Translations under genes and position numbers: made by a program
DNA from: Clostridiales bacterium
Lineage (GTDB): Bacteria; Bacillota; Clostridia; Oscillospirales; Oscillospiraceae
Direction of reading: 5' to 3'
Length of the DNA: 6,495 nt
NCBI GenBank assembly: GCA_012728025.1
Contig: JAAYFX010000168.1
Span: 1-6,495 of the forward strand
Shown here: positions 1-5,174 of the stretch, one piece after another
Numbering within the stretch: position 1 is the stretch's first letter
How the letters are laid out: the number at the start of each line of letters is the position of its first letter
Notes under the pieces: model-generated
Databases searched by the model: none
What the model was told of the DNA's origin: nothing
Seen by the model: the letters and a program-made list of their open reading frames with translations, nothing else

Positions 1-2
1 CG

Positions 3-9
3 CCTCCTT
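3..9 (-). promoter_or_regulatory. Ribosome binding site of a gene beyond the left edge
   Basis: Read on the minus strand, these bases are AAGGAGG, a near-perfect Shine-Dalgarno sequence that overlaps the TAA stop of rpsF at 8-10. The gene it serves must start at or just beyond the left edge. In many Firmicutes rpsF is followed directly by ssb and rpsR, so ssb is the expected product, but none of its coding sequence is visible. The tight spacing says the two genes share a transcript. Confidence 0.75.
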
Positions 10-304
10 AATCGTGGCGGACGGTAATAAGACTTCTGATAATGCCATCCGTTATACCAAGGATACGGTCAAGCTCTGCGGGGAAATCGGGTGAGCTTGT
101 GAACTTGAGGAGAACGTAGTATCCCTCGCTGAGATAGTTGATTTCATAAGCAAGCTTGCGCTTACCCATTAAATCCATCTCATCAAGAGTGCCGTGCTGC
201 TCAACAAGTACCTTGAACTTCTCTACGAGAGCCGCAGTTTCCTCTTCACCGAGGGTGGGCGTGATGATGTACATCAGCTCGTATTTTTCCATTGTCTTTG
301 CCAT
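8..304 (-). CDS. rpsF: 30S ribosomal protein S6
   Basis: Ribosomal protein S6 binds the central domain of 16S rRNA together with S18 in the small ribosomal subunit. The 98-residue product has the usual family length. It opens MAKTMEKYELMYIITPTL, carries the conserved MGKRKLAYEI segment at about residues 46-55 (many homologues have W instead of the first M), then EGYYVLLKF and the C-terminal ELDRILGITDGIIRSLITVRHD region. The start at 304 is chosen because AAGGAGGTG lies 6-14 bases upstream. An in-frame ATG at 388 would add 28 residues unlike S6 and would lie upstream of the promoter -10 box, so it is rejected. The gene lies 144 bp downstream of pta with its own promoter in the gap. A ribosome binding site across its stop shows that the operon continues to the left, probably with ssb and rpsR. 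Confidence 0.97.
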   Translation of the reverse strand: MAKTMEKYELMYIITPTLGEEETAALVEKFKVLVEQHGTLDEMDLMGKRKLAYEINYLSEGYYVLLKFTSSPDFPAELDRILGITDGIIRSLITVRHD

Positions 305-348
305 GTTTGCACCTCCTTCTGGACTAATGGCCCACATAAAGTGAGCAA

Positions 349-378
349 GGATAGCCTGCCAATTAAGACAAGCTATCC
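349..378 (-). promoter_or_regulatory. Hairpin in the rpsF leader
   Basis: On the minus strand GGATAGC (378-372) pairs with GCTATCC (355-349). Five further pairs extend the stem inward (371-367 with 360-356), two of them G-U, leaving the six-base loop UUAAUU. The G-U pairs form only in RNA of the minus strand; in plus-strand RNA they would be C-A mismatches. That argues for a transcript structure rather than a DNA operator. It is not a terminator, because no T tract follows. The promoter -10 box ends at 380, so the predicted start near 373 would leave out part of the left arm. The whole stem would form only in a transcript starting slightly earlier or reading through from pta. S6 and S18 are known to autoregulate rpsF in several bacteria through a leader RNA; I cannot confirm that motif here. 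Confidence 0.45.
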
Positions 379-379
379 T

Positions 380-407
380 ATTATACATAAAACATTAAAT
401 TTGTCAA
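380..407 (-). promoter_or_regulatory. Sigma-A-type promoter of rpsF
   Basis: On the minus strand a perfect -35 box TTGACA (407-402) is followed after 16 bases by a perfect -10 box TATAAT (385-380). Transcription would begin near 373, giving a leader of about 70 bases before the rpsF start at 304. The promoter lies in the gap after pta, so rpsF can be expressed independently of pta, although read-through from pta is not excluded because I see no convincing terminator between them. One base short of the ideal 17-base spacer is the only flaw. Confidence 0.85.
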
Positions 408-448
408 GAAAAACCGAGATTTTGCAAGCTTAAAAGGGAAGTAAAAGT

Positions 449-1447
449 TTACTTAAGCCCCATGGTGATGATGGCCATGGTGTAAACCTCGTCAGCGCTG
501 CAGCCACGGCTAAGGTCGTTTATAGGAGCGTTCAATCCCTGAAGAATGGGGCCATAGGCTTCAAAGCCGCCAAGTCTCTGGGCGATTTTGTATCCAATGT
601 TGCCGGATTCGATACTGGGGAAAATGAAGGTGTTAGCCTGACCTGCAACAGGGGAGTCCTTGCATTTTGCGGCGGCAACTTCGGCAGAAACGGCAGCGTC
701 AAACTGCAATTCGCCGTCTATGGCAAGGTCGGGAGCAAGCTGTTTTGCCTTTTCTGTTGCATCACGGGATAGCTGGACGGTAGCGCCCTTGCCGCTTCCC
801 TTGGTGGAAAAGCTAAGGAGGGCAACCTTGGGGTCAATGCCGAAAAGTGAGGCTGTACGTGCTGTCTCAACGGCAACTTCGGCCAGCTTGTCGCTGCCTT
901 TGATGGTTACATTGCCTTCCTTATCCACAGAGTCGGGATAGTCGATGTTTATGGCGCAGTCGCCCATTGCTATGCGCTCGTCACCACGGCTTAAGATAAA
1001 GCAGGAGCTTACAAGGTGGGCATCGGGCTTTGTCTTGATAATCTGGAGAGCGGGACGGACAGTGTCCGCTGTGGAGTATGTAGCTCCGCCCAGAAGGCCG
1101 TCAGCCACACCCAGCTTTACTAGCATGGTTCCGAAGTAATTGGATTTCTTCAAAGCTTCACGGCACTCGTCGGCACTCATCTTTCCCTTGCGAAGCTCCA
1201 CCATGGCGCTTACCATTTCGTCCATAGCGGAAAAGTTTTCTGGGTCCACTATCTGGATTTTATCAAGCTTAAAGCCGCCGCCAGCCGCTGCTTTTTTTAT
1301 TCTCTCGGGATTGCCGCAAAGAATAACGTCCATAATATCTTCCGAGACCAGACGGGTAGCGGCCTGAAGGATGCGCGGGTCCTCGCCTTCTGTAAAAACG
1401 ATTTTCCTGCGGTTTTCTTTAAGGGTATTAAGAATTTTGGTTAACAT
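449..1447 (-). CDS. pta: Phosphate acetyltransferase
   Basis: Phosphotransacetylase interconverts acetyl-CoA plus phosphate with acetyl phosphate plus CoA. With acetate kinase it makes ATP during fermentation to acetate. The 332-residue product has the length of the short single-domain form, without the N-terminal DRTGG/CobB-like part of the enterobacterial enzyme. Family segments visible in order are FTEGEDPRILQAA near residue 19, KLGVADGLLGGATYSTADTV near 111-130, SFSTKGSGKGATVQLSRDA near 212-230, DGELQFDAAV, and the C-terminal NDLSRGCSADEVY. In that last segment S313 and R314 match the active-site Ser-Arg pair known from the Methanosarcina enzyme. GGAGGA lies 6 bases upstream of the ATG. 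ackA, the usual neighbour, is not in the window. rpsF follows downstream, and the thioesterase gene is divergent upstream. Confidence 0.97.
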   Translation of the reverse strand: MLTKILNTLKENRRKIVFTEGEDPRILQAATRLVSEDIMDVILCGNPERIKKAAAGGGFKLDKIQIVDPENFSAMDEMVSAMVELRKGKMSADECREALKKSNYFGTMLVKLGVADGLLGGATYSTADTVRPALQIIKTKPDAHLVSSCFILSRGDERIAMGDCAINIDYPDSVDKEGNVTIKGSDKLAEVAVETARTASLFGIDPKVALLSFSTKGSGKGATVQLSRDATEKAKQLAPDLAIDGELQFDAAVSAEVAAAKCKDSPVAGQANTFIFPSIESGNIGYKIAQRLGGFEAYGPILQGLNAPINDLSRGCSADEVYTMAIITMGLK

Positions 1448-1480
1448 AAATCTTCCTCCAAATGTAATCTAACTTTGAGT

Positions 1481-1508
1481 ATTATACACTGTTTGCTATA
1501 AAAATCAA
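1481..1508 (-). promoter_or_regulatory. Promoter of pta
   Basis: On the minus strand TTGATT (1508-1503, four of six matches to the -35 consensus) is followed after 16 bases by a perfect TATAAT (1486-1481). Transcription would start near 1474, about 27 bases upstream of the pta ATG, leaving a short leader with the GGAGGA ribosome binding site. A 5-bp inverted repeat, AACTC (1508-1512) and GAGTT (1519-1523), sits at and just upstream of the -35 box. It is short and may be chance. Confidence 0.7.
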
Positions 1509-1557
1509 ACTCTAAGGTGAGTTAATATGACAATTTTTGAAAAATATTTGTCCTACC

Positions 1558-1599
1558 TTGAGCTTTATCGGCAAATGTAATATACTTTATATAAGTATA
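1558..1599 (+). promoter_or_regulatory. Promoter of the thioesterase gene with an overlapping palindrome
   Basis: TTGAGC (1558-1563) is followed after exactly 17 bases by TATACT (1581-1586), a good sigma-A-like pair with a predicted start near 1593. The -10 box forms the left arm of an inverted repeat, TATACTT (1581-1587) and AAGTATA (1593-1599), with five bases between. A repeat placed over the -10 box and start site could bind a repressor, but AT-rich DNA makes short palindromes common. A perfect TATAAT also occurs at 1596-1601 but has no -35 box at the right distance. Confidence 0.6.
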
Positions 1600-1608
1600 A
1601 TGACTGCC

Positions 1609-1683
1609 ATGGAGAATAAAAAACTACCAATATGGACAGGAGTTTATCCGCATGGCTTTAAAAACGGAGATGTATTTATATGA
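1609..1683 (+). CDS. Possible 24-residue leader ORF of the thioesterase gene
   Basis: This short frame starts MENKKLPIWTG and ends in FKNGDVFI. Its TGA stop overlaps the thioesterase start as ATGA, the arrangement typical of translational coupling. It begins about 16 bases after the predicted transcription start, so it would be the first start codon on the messenger. I see no Shine-Dalgarno sequence before it, so it would have to be read as a nearly leaderless message or not at all. A second small frame in another phase (1652-1705, 17 residues beginning MALKTEMYLY) has AGGAG 9 bases upstream and runs into the thioesterase gene. Either could set thioesterase translation, or both could be chance. 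No homology is recognised. Confidence 0.25.
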   Translation: MENKKLPIWTGVYPHGFKNGDVFI

Positions 1684-2423
1684 AATTACAAGGTTCAGAC
1701 TGTGAAAGCGGCTGCTATAAAAGAAATTTTACCTTTCGCTTTGGAGACTGTGACCTTAACAAAAGGGCAAGTATTTATGCCATTATGAAGCTTTTTTCTG
1801 AAACTTCCGGAGAAGATTATGAGCTTCGGGGACTGGGACATTCTGTTCTCGGGGAGCAAAATCAAGCTTTTTTGCTCTCACGGCTGGCAATAGAATTTAG
1901 TGAATGGCCCCGACATACCCAAACAGTTTCCTTGAGAACTTGGGAGAGGGGGGCGAAGGGCCCTTTTTTTCATAGGGACTATGAAATGCGCAATGCTCAA
2001 GGCAATCTTATGGCGGCTGGAACAAGCTGTTGGCTTTTAGTTAAAATCTCCACCAGAGAGATATTAAGACCTACGGAGCTTTATGGAGGGCTTCCGCCGG
2101 AAAATCCTCACCTTGCCCCCTGTGCCCCCTGTAAAAGAATAAGACCTCGGGAAGAAGCCGCTCTTCTGGGGCAAAGACCTGTTTATTACTCGGATATAGA
2201 TGGAAACGGCCATGTTAACAACGCTGTTTACGGAAGGATTGCCTCGGACTTTTTGCCACAGCGCTTTATATCCATGCCGCCGAAAAGGTTGGATGCTAAC
2301 TTTAATATGGAGACAAGGTTAGGCGAGACTATGGATATTTACGGCTTTGAAGAAAGCGCAGGCTATATAATTCAAGGTAAAATCGGCTCATCAACCCGCT
2401 TTGGTCTGGAGTTTGGGCTATAA
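1680..2423 (+). CDS. Acyl-ACP thioesterase (FatA/FatB family, bacterial type)
   Basis: The 247-residue cytoplasmic protein should hydrolyse acyl-acyl carrier protein to release free fatty acid and end chain elongation. It has the double hotdog layout of the family. The first half starts with FRFGDCDLNKRASIYAIMKLFSE (about residues 19-41), with WERGAKGPFFHRDYEM near 88-103 inside the same hotdog fold. The second half carries DIDGNGHVNNAVYGRI (172-187), where N176 and H178 match the catalytic Asn and His of the plant NxHVNN motif. By eye, the plant catalytic Cys position falls near residue 214 and is not Cys, as is usual in bacterial members. GGAG at 1666-1669 lies 10 bases before the ATG, a slightly long spacing. 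Length is normal. The gene is divergent from pta, has its own promoter and ends at a terminator, so it is probably monocistronic. The chain length preferred cannot be read from the sequence. Confidence 0.9.
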   Translation: MKLQGSDCESGCYKRNFTFRFGDCDLNKRASIYAIMKLFSETSGEDYELRGLGHSVLGEQNQAFLLSRLAIEFSEWPRHTQTVSLRTWERGAKGPFFHRDYEMRNAQGNLMAAGTSCWLLVKISTREILRPTELYGGLPPENPHLAPCAPCKRIRPREEAALLGQRPVYYSDIDGNGHVNNAVYGRIASDFLPQRFISMPPKRLDANFNMETRLGETMDIYGFEESAGYIIQGKIGSSTRFGLEFGL

Positions 2424-2433
2424 AAATAAAAAG

Positions 2434-2482
2434 CCTTGAGAAAACTTGGTATACATTTAATATAAGTATAAGCAGCTCAAGG
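2434..2482 (+). repeat. Nested inverted repeat after the thioesterase gene
   Basis: CCTTGAG (2434-2440) and CTCAAGG (2476-2482) are perfect inverted arms 35 bases apart. Inside them TATAC (2450-2454) and GTATA (2466-2470) form a second pair, so the stretch could fold as one interrupted hairpin. It lies 11 bases after the stop codon and 18 bases before the intrinsic terminator. No T tract follows, so it is not itself a terminator. Parts of it resemble the promoter region at 1556-1600. Confidence 0.45.
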
Positions 2483-2500
2483 ATTATAAGGCCAAGCTTT

Positions 2501-2529
2501 AAAAGTGCCCCTTTTAGGGGTGCTTTTTT
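2501..2529 (+). terminator. Intrinsic terminator of the thioesterase gene
   Basis: GTGCCCC (2505-2511) pairs with GGGGTGC (2517-2523) through five Watson-Crick and two G-U pairs, around a five-base loop TTTTA. The flanking AAAA and the following run of six T lengthen the stem and supply the U tract. It stands 78 bases after the thioesterase stop and points the same way. Confidence 0.85.
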
Positions 2530-2967
2530 ATGCCTCTTCTATGCGTAAACCAAGCAGAGGTAAAGACTTTGGAAAATTAATTTCAGCAGGAAAACTTGCA
2601 AAAGGAGCAAATAGTTACTAAAAAAGAACAAAACAGTGACAAAAATGTAGAATAGTATTACTAAATTTTACGTTAAAGATATAACAATGCTTGATTTGAA
2701 GCATACGCTTTGCTATTATAGCCACTAGACTTGTTAGAAACCACTGAAATAAACAAAGAAGTGGGGCAGAACAAACGAAAAACTCACTAAATAACACACC
2801 TAGTGGGTTAATCGAGCAAAATGTATAATTTGTAACAAAACTTGCGTTTTGATACAAACGTGAAGCGACAATATTTTTCCGAAGGTCGTGCTTATAATAG
2901 CACAAGTCCCTAAGGTGCTGCCGCTGAAGAAATCATTTTGCCCCATTGAAAAGGAAGAAACAAGTTT
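2530..2967. other. AT-rich intergenic stretch without a convincing gene
   Basis: No frame here has both a plausible ribosome binding site and a recognisable protein. The longest (2618-2905, minus, 95 residues) is rich in Cys and Phe and looks like random AT-rich translation. A 26-residue plus-strand frame at 2541-2621 (MRKPSRGKDF...) is Lys-rich but has no ribosome binding site. The region does hold inverted repeats: ATGCTT/AAGCAT (2687-2704), TGCTATTATA/TATAATAGCA (2711-2720 and 2893-2902), CCACTAG/CTAGTGG (2722-2728 and 2800-2806), AACTCACTA/TAGTGGGTT with one G-U pair (2781-2809), and an 8-bp stem at 2842-2863. A weak candidate promoter for the next gene is TTGATA (2849-2854), 17 bases, TATTTT (2872-2877). 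A TATAAT at 2893-2898 lacks a -35 box. Confidence 0.5.
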
Positions 2968-2979
2968 GGAGGTAAATCC

Positions 2980-3564
2980 ATGAAAAAGCTATTTGTCATA
3001 TCGGTTGTTCTGATAGCTCTGGCAATTTCGGCGCCGGCTTATGCCGACTATGACCCTGACATCGATTACACAGCTCTGATGATAGAAGCCGCAACCCTCG
3101 GCGATTACGAGACTGGTTCTGCGGCAGAGCTTGCCAGAGGCGAAAAAATTGCAGACTTGGGCCTAGGTCTGCCTGAGATAAAGTTTGACGAGCTTATGCT
3201 GGTATCAAAGATAATTTATGCCGAGGCCGGCTCTGTCTGGCTTGATGATGATTGGAAAATGTGTGTGGGAGAAGTGGTATTTAATCGTGTAGCAAGTCCC
3301 GAATTTCCGGATACGATAAAGGAAGTGCTGGAACAGCCGGGGCAGTATTACGGGGCTAACAGCAGATATTTTAATAATCTCATACCTACGGAACGCTGTG
3401 TTTTAGCGGCAACACGCCTCTTTAACGGAGAAAGGCTTATGGAGCCTTCGGTGGTGTTTCAGGCAAACTTTAAGCAGGGCGGAGGCACACATACCGCTGT
3501 ATACGACAGGCATCTGGGCTGGACATATTTGTGTTATAGCCGCAATGCAGAATTATATGTATAG
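2980..3564 (+). CDS. Secreted cell wall hydrolase, SleB/CwlJ-like (Hydrolase_2)
   Basis: The 194-residue product has a clear signal peptide: MKK, a hydrophobic stretch at residues 4-17, and a likely cut after AYA at residue 22. It therefore acts outside the membrane. After an acidic linker (about 23-70), residues 71-194 match the SleB/CwlJ-type hydrolase fold. Visible family segments are the SKIIYAEAG block, where E82 is the expected catalytic Glu, then CVGEVVFNRVASPEFPDTIKEV, the QPGQYY segment at 119-124, and a C-terminal HLGWTYLCYS block. Family members cleave peptidoglycan, in known cases the spore cortex as lytic transglycosylases. This one has no peptidoglycan-binding repeat, so its substrate (cortex or vegetative wall) is open. 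GGAGG at 2968-2972 lies 7 bases before the ATG. The gene appears monocistronic and converges on the next gene. I found no sporulation-sigma promoter. Confidence 0.88.
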   Translation: MKKLFVISVVLIALAISAPAYADYDPDIDYTALMIEAATLGDYETGSAAELARGEKIADLGLGLPEIKFDELMLVSKIIYAEAGSVWLDDDWKMCVGEVVFNRVASPEFPDTIKEVLEQPGQYYGANSRYFNNLIPTERCVLAATRLFNGERLMEPSVVFQANFKQGGGTHTAVYDRHLGWTYLCYSRNAELYV

Positions 3565-3582
3565 CTAAGGTTTATTAAACAA

Positions 3583-3630
3583 ATAAAGGCGGTACGGCAG
3601 AAATTTCTGCCGTACCGCCTTTATAATTTT
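3583..3630. terminator. Bidirectional terminator, perfect 42-bp palindrome
   Basis: Positions 3583-3624 are a perfect palindrome with 21-base arms meeting at 3603/3604. The GC-rich core is GGCGGTACGGCAG and its complement. On the plus strand it is followed by AATTTTT (to 3631), and on the minus strand by TTTGTTTAA. It lies between two convergent genes, 18 bases after the hydrolase stop, and its plus-strand T tract ends at the stop of the minus-strand gene. It can therefore end transcription from both sides. In RNA the centre would open as a small AU loop. Confidence 0.92.
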
Positions 3631-4514
3631 TAGAAAATATCTTGCTCAATTCTTTCGGGGGGCGACTCCAGAAGGTGGGGGTTTCTTAGAAAATGCTTGA
3701 GATATTTAAAAGAAGTAGCCATATAAAATCCGTCACAAATCCTCTCATCAATGGTTGCTTTGAAATCTATATACTTTCTGGCCACCGGCTGACCTGAGCT
3801 ATCCAGCTCTACAACACGGCGCTTTGCTCCAAAAGCGATAAAAAGAGGCAGGTTGCCAAAATTATATATATGGTGATAAACAGGGGGAATACCAAGAGAA
3901 CCAAGGTCTGTTATTATCATAGAGCCATGGAAGGGGCTTATATCTAAAAGTGACTGGGGAACCCAACCAAAATAATCAAGAGCCTTGACAAAGGCGATAA
4001 CCGAATTAAGCATAACCCTTGGAAGCTTTATAACCGCTTCGGCAAATTTGTCAGCTCCGTTTCCATCATTGCTGGCCTTGACCTCGTCTATCTTTTCATT
4101 TATCTTCCTGTACACATCAAAAATTGTATCAGAAGGGGAGAATAAAACCTTAATGGAGGTTTCTTCCGAATCATCAGTCATAGAGCGCTTAACGGTCATG
4201 ACAACCTCAATATTATGCCTTGCGTATACTCGCTGGCCTGAAACAAAGCGGTTTAAACCCGGACGAAAGGCAATGGTACGCACATAGGCTGCAAGAAAAA
4301 GGTGCATAATGCCAAGTCCCTTATAGCCCTCTGCTCTTTTTTCTTTAATCCAACGGTCAATTTCCGTTACCTCTATGCTATCTTCAAAATAATTGCAGGC
4401 ATCATTAGACTGCTTCATTACAAAAGGTGTGAATTTATTATAGGCAGGATAAGAGCGCAAAAGCCGTCCCTCTTTCCTGTCACCAAGTCTGCGTTTATAT
4501 GTTATGTCAGGCAT
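3630..4514 (-). CDS. CAT/E2-acyltransferase-like protein lacking the catalytic His
   Basis: The 294-residue protein resembles the catalytic domain of 2-oxoacid dehydrogenase E2 subunits and the related chloramphenicol acetyltransferases. It shows a GSMIITDLGSLGIPPVYHHI block (197-216, the E2 sheet and NLG-like loop), LPLFIAFGAKRR (222-233), and the C-terminal DERICDGFYMATSF (256-269), which aligns with the E2 motif DHRxxDG and the CAT motif HHxxxDG. The catalytic His is Glu here (E257), while D261 and G262 are kept. No lipoyl domain or E3-binding domain precedes it, and no E1 or E3 gene is adjacent, so it is not an ordinary dehydrogenase subunit. It may be a non-catalytic relative or use another chemistry; the substrate is unknown. 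GGAAGG lies 6 bases before the ATG. It has its own promoter and is probably monocistronic. The fold assignment is fairly sure, the function is not. Confidence 0.75.
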   Translation of the reverse strand: MPDITYKRRLGDRKEGRLLRSYPAYNKFTPFVMKQSNDACNYFEDSIEVTEIDRWIKEKRAEGYKGLGIMHLFLAAYVRTIAFRPGLNRFVSGQRVYARHNIEVVMTVKRSMTDDSEETSIKVLFSPSDTIFDVYRKINEKIDEVKASNDGNGADKFAEAVIKLPRVMLNSVIAFVKALDYFGWVPQSLLDISPFHGSMIITDLGSLGIPPVYHHIYNFGNLPLFIAFGAKRRVVELDSSGQPVARKYIDFKATIDERICDGFYMATSFKYLKHFLRNPHLLESPPERIEQDIF

Positions 4515-4563
4515 ATTGAACCTTCCTTTGAGTATTTTATCTGGGACTTACATTTGCTCGAAT

Positions 4564-4592
4564 ATTATATATTATGATGCGGTTGATAGCAA
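4564..4592 (-). promoter_or_regulatory. Promoter of the CAT/E2-like gene
   Basis: On the minus strand TTGCTA (4592-4587, four of six consensus matches) stands 17 bases before a perfect TATAAT (4569-4564). Transcription would start near 4557, leaving a leader of about 43 bases before the ATG at 4514. Confidence 0.65.
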
Positions 4593-4853
4593 GAGCTTAT
4601 TTGCTCATAAAAAAATTAAGCACTAAACATAAGAAGATGAAGGGGCCATATTTGAAGGATTTACCAATTCGGTTTTAAAGCAGTTGTTTTATAGGAGATG
4701 ATGCTTGCATTTTGGTGCAGATTATACTAAAATCAGTAAATAGAATATATTTCTGCATAAATAAATCTTAATAAGATTTTTATATGTGCGTGAAATGCGA
4801 TAAAATATCTGCTTTACTAAATGCGCTTTTGCGCCATGGCTCAGGGAGGTGTT
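4593..4853 (+). promoter_or_regulatory. Upstream region of the V-type ATPase operon
   Basis: This AT-rich stretch separates the divergent CAT/E2-like gene from the ATPase operon and should hold the operon's promoter. The best candidate is TTGCAT (4705-4710), 17 bases, TAAAAT (4728-4733), which is only moderately good. An alternative -10-like TAAAAT at 4801-4806 has a poor -35 (TTTTAT, 4778-4783). A perfect small inverted repeat, AAATCTT and AAGATTT around AAT (4763-4779), lies between and could be an operator or a leader hairpin. The only frames here are tiny and unconvincing. The ribosome binding site GGGAGG is at 4844-4849. Confidence 0.4.
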
Positions 4854-5174
4854 ATGAGGATGTCACTTCAGGCGATAAAAACTATACGTGAGGTTGAGGA
4901 AACAGCAGCAAAAGCCAAATCCGACGCCGCTGCCGTTTCAAAAAAGCTTATAGCGGAAGCGGAGGAAAAAGGAAAACAGGCAATAGTAACCGCAAAGAAA
5001 ATGGCCGAGGATGAGGTTGCCGAAATGCGCAAGGAGGCTGCTGAAAAAGCTCGGGAATCGGCACTAGAGCTTGTCCGAAACACTGAAAACCGAAAGGCGA
5101 CCATGCAGGTTCGGGCAAACGGCAGGGCCGACCTTGCCGTGGGTTTAGTGATTGAAAGGATAGTGAAAAGCTGA
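4854..5174 (+). CDS. V-type ATPase peripheral stalk subunit G/H
   Basis: The product of about 106 residues is an almost unbroken amphipathic helix rich in Ala, Glu and Lys (roughly residues 8-83), ending in a short non-coiled tail GRADLAVGLVIERIVKS. This is the usual make-up of the small stalk subunit that pairs with subunit E to hold the catalytic head of V/A-type ATPases. It equals NtpF of Enterococcus or AhaH of archaea, and it comes first in their operons, just before subunit I, as here. The start is uncertain. GGGAGG at 4844-4849 lies 4 bases before the ATG at 4854 and 10 before the in-frame ATG at 4860. An in-frame ATG at 4821 has no ribosome binding site. Its TGA overlaps the subunit I start by one base. 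Identification rests on coiled-coil character plus position. Confidence 0.82.
   Translation: MRMSLQAIKTIREVEETAAKAKSDAAAVSKKLIAEAEEKGKQAIVTAKKMAEDEVAEMRKEAAEKARESALELVRNTENRKATMQVRANGRADLAVGLVIERIVKS

Noticed and set aside
305..388. Longer N-terminus for ribosomal protein S6 from the ATG at 388
   Set aside because: The extra residues do not resemble S6, the codons overlap the rpsF promoter -10 box and leader hairpin, and the strong AAGGAGGTG site marks the start at 304.
439..454. Small inverted repeat over the pta stop as a terminator
   Set aside because: The stem is short and AT-only apart from one G-C pair, and the following CCCTTTT is a poor U tract.
2541..2621. 26-residue Lys-rich plus-strand frame starting MRKPSRGKDF
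   Set aside because: It follows a terminator directly, has no Shine-Dalgarno sequence and no recognised homology. It could be a gene remnant but cannot be supported.
2893..2898. Perfect TATAAT as the hydrolase promoter
   Set aside because: There is no -35 box at 16-18 bases, and the TG upstream is one base too far for an extended -10. The hexamer is also the loop of a GTGCT/AGCAC palindrome, so its role is unclear.
2618..2905. 95-residue minus-strand frame
   Set aside because: No ribosome binding site was seen, the composition is Cys/Phe/Leu-rich and unlike a real protein, no family is recognised, and it lies in AT-rich repeat-bearing DNA.
4821..4853. Earlier start for the stalk subunit G/H at 4821
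   Set aside because: There is no ribosome binding site before it, whereas GGGAGG stands just before the ATGs at 4854 and 4860. The added residues break the coiled-coil pattern.
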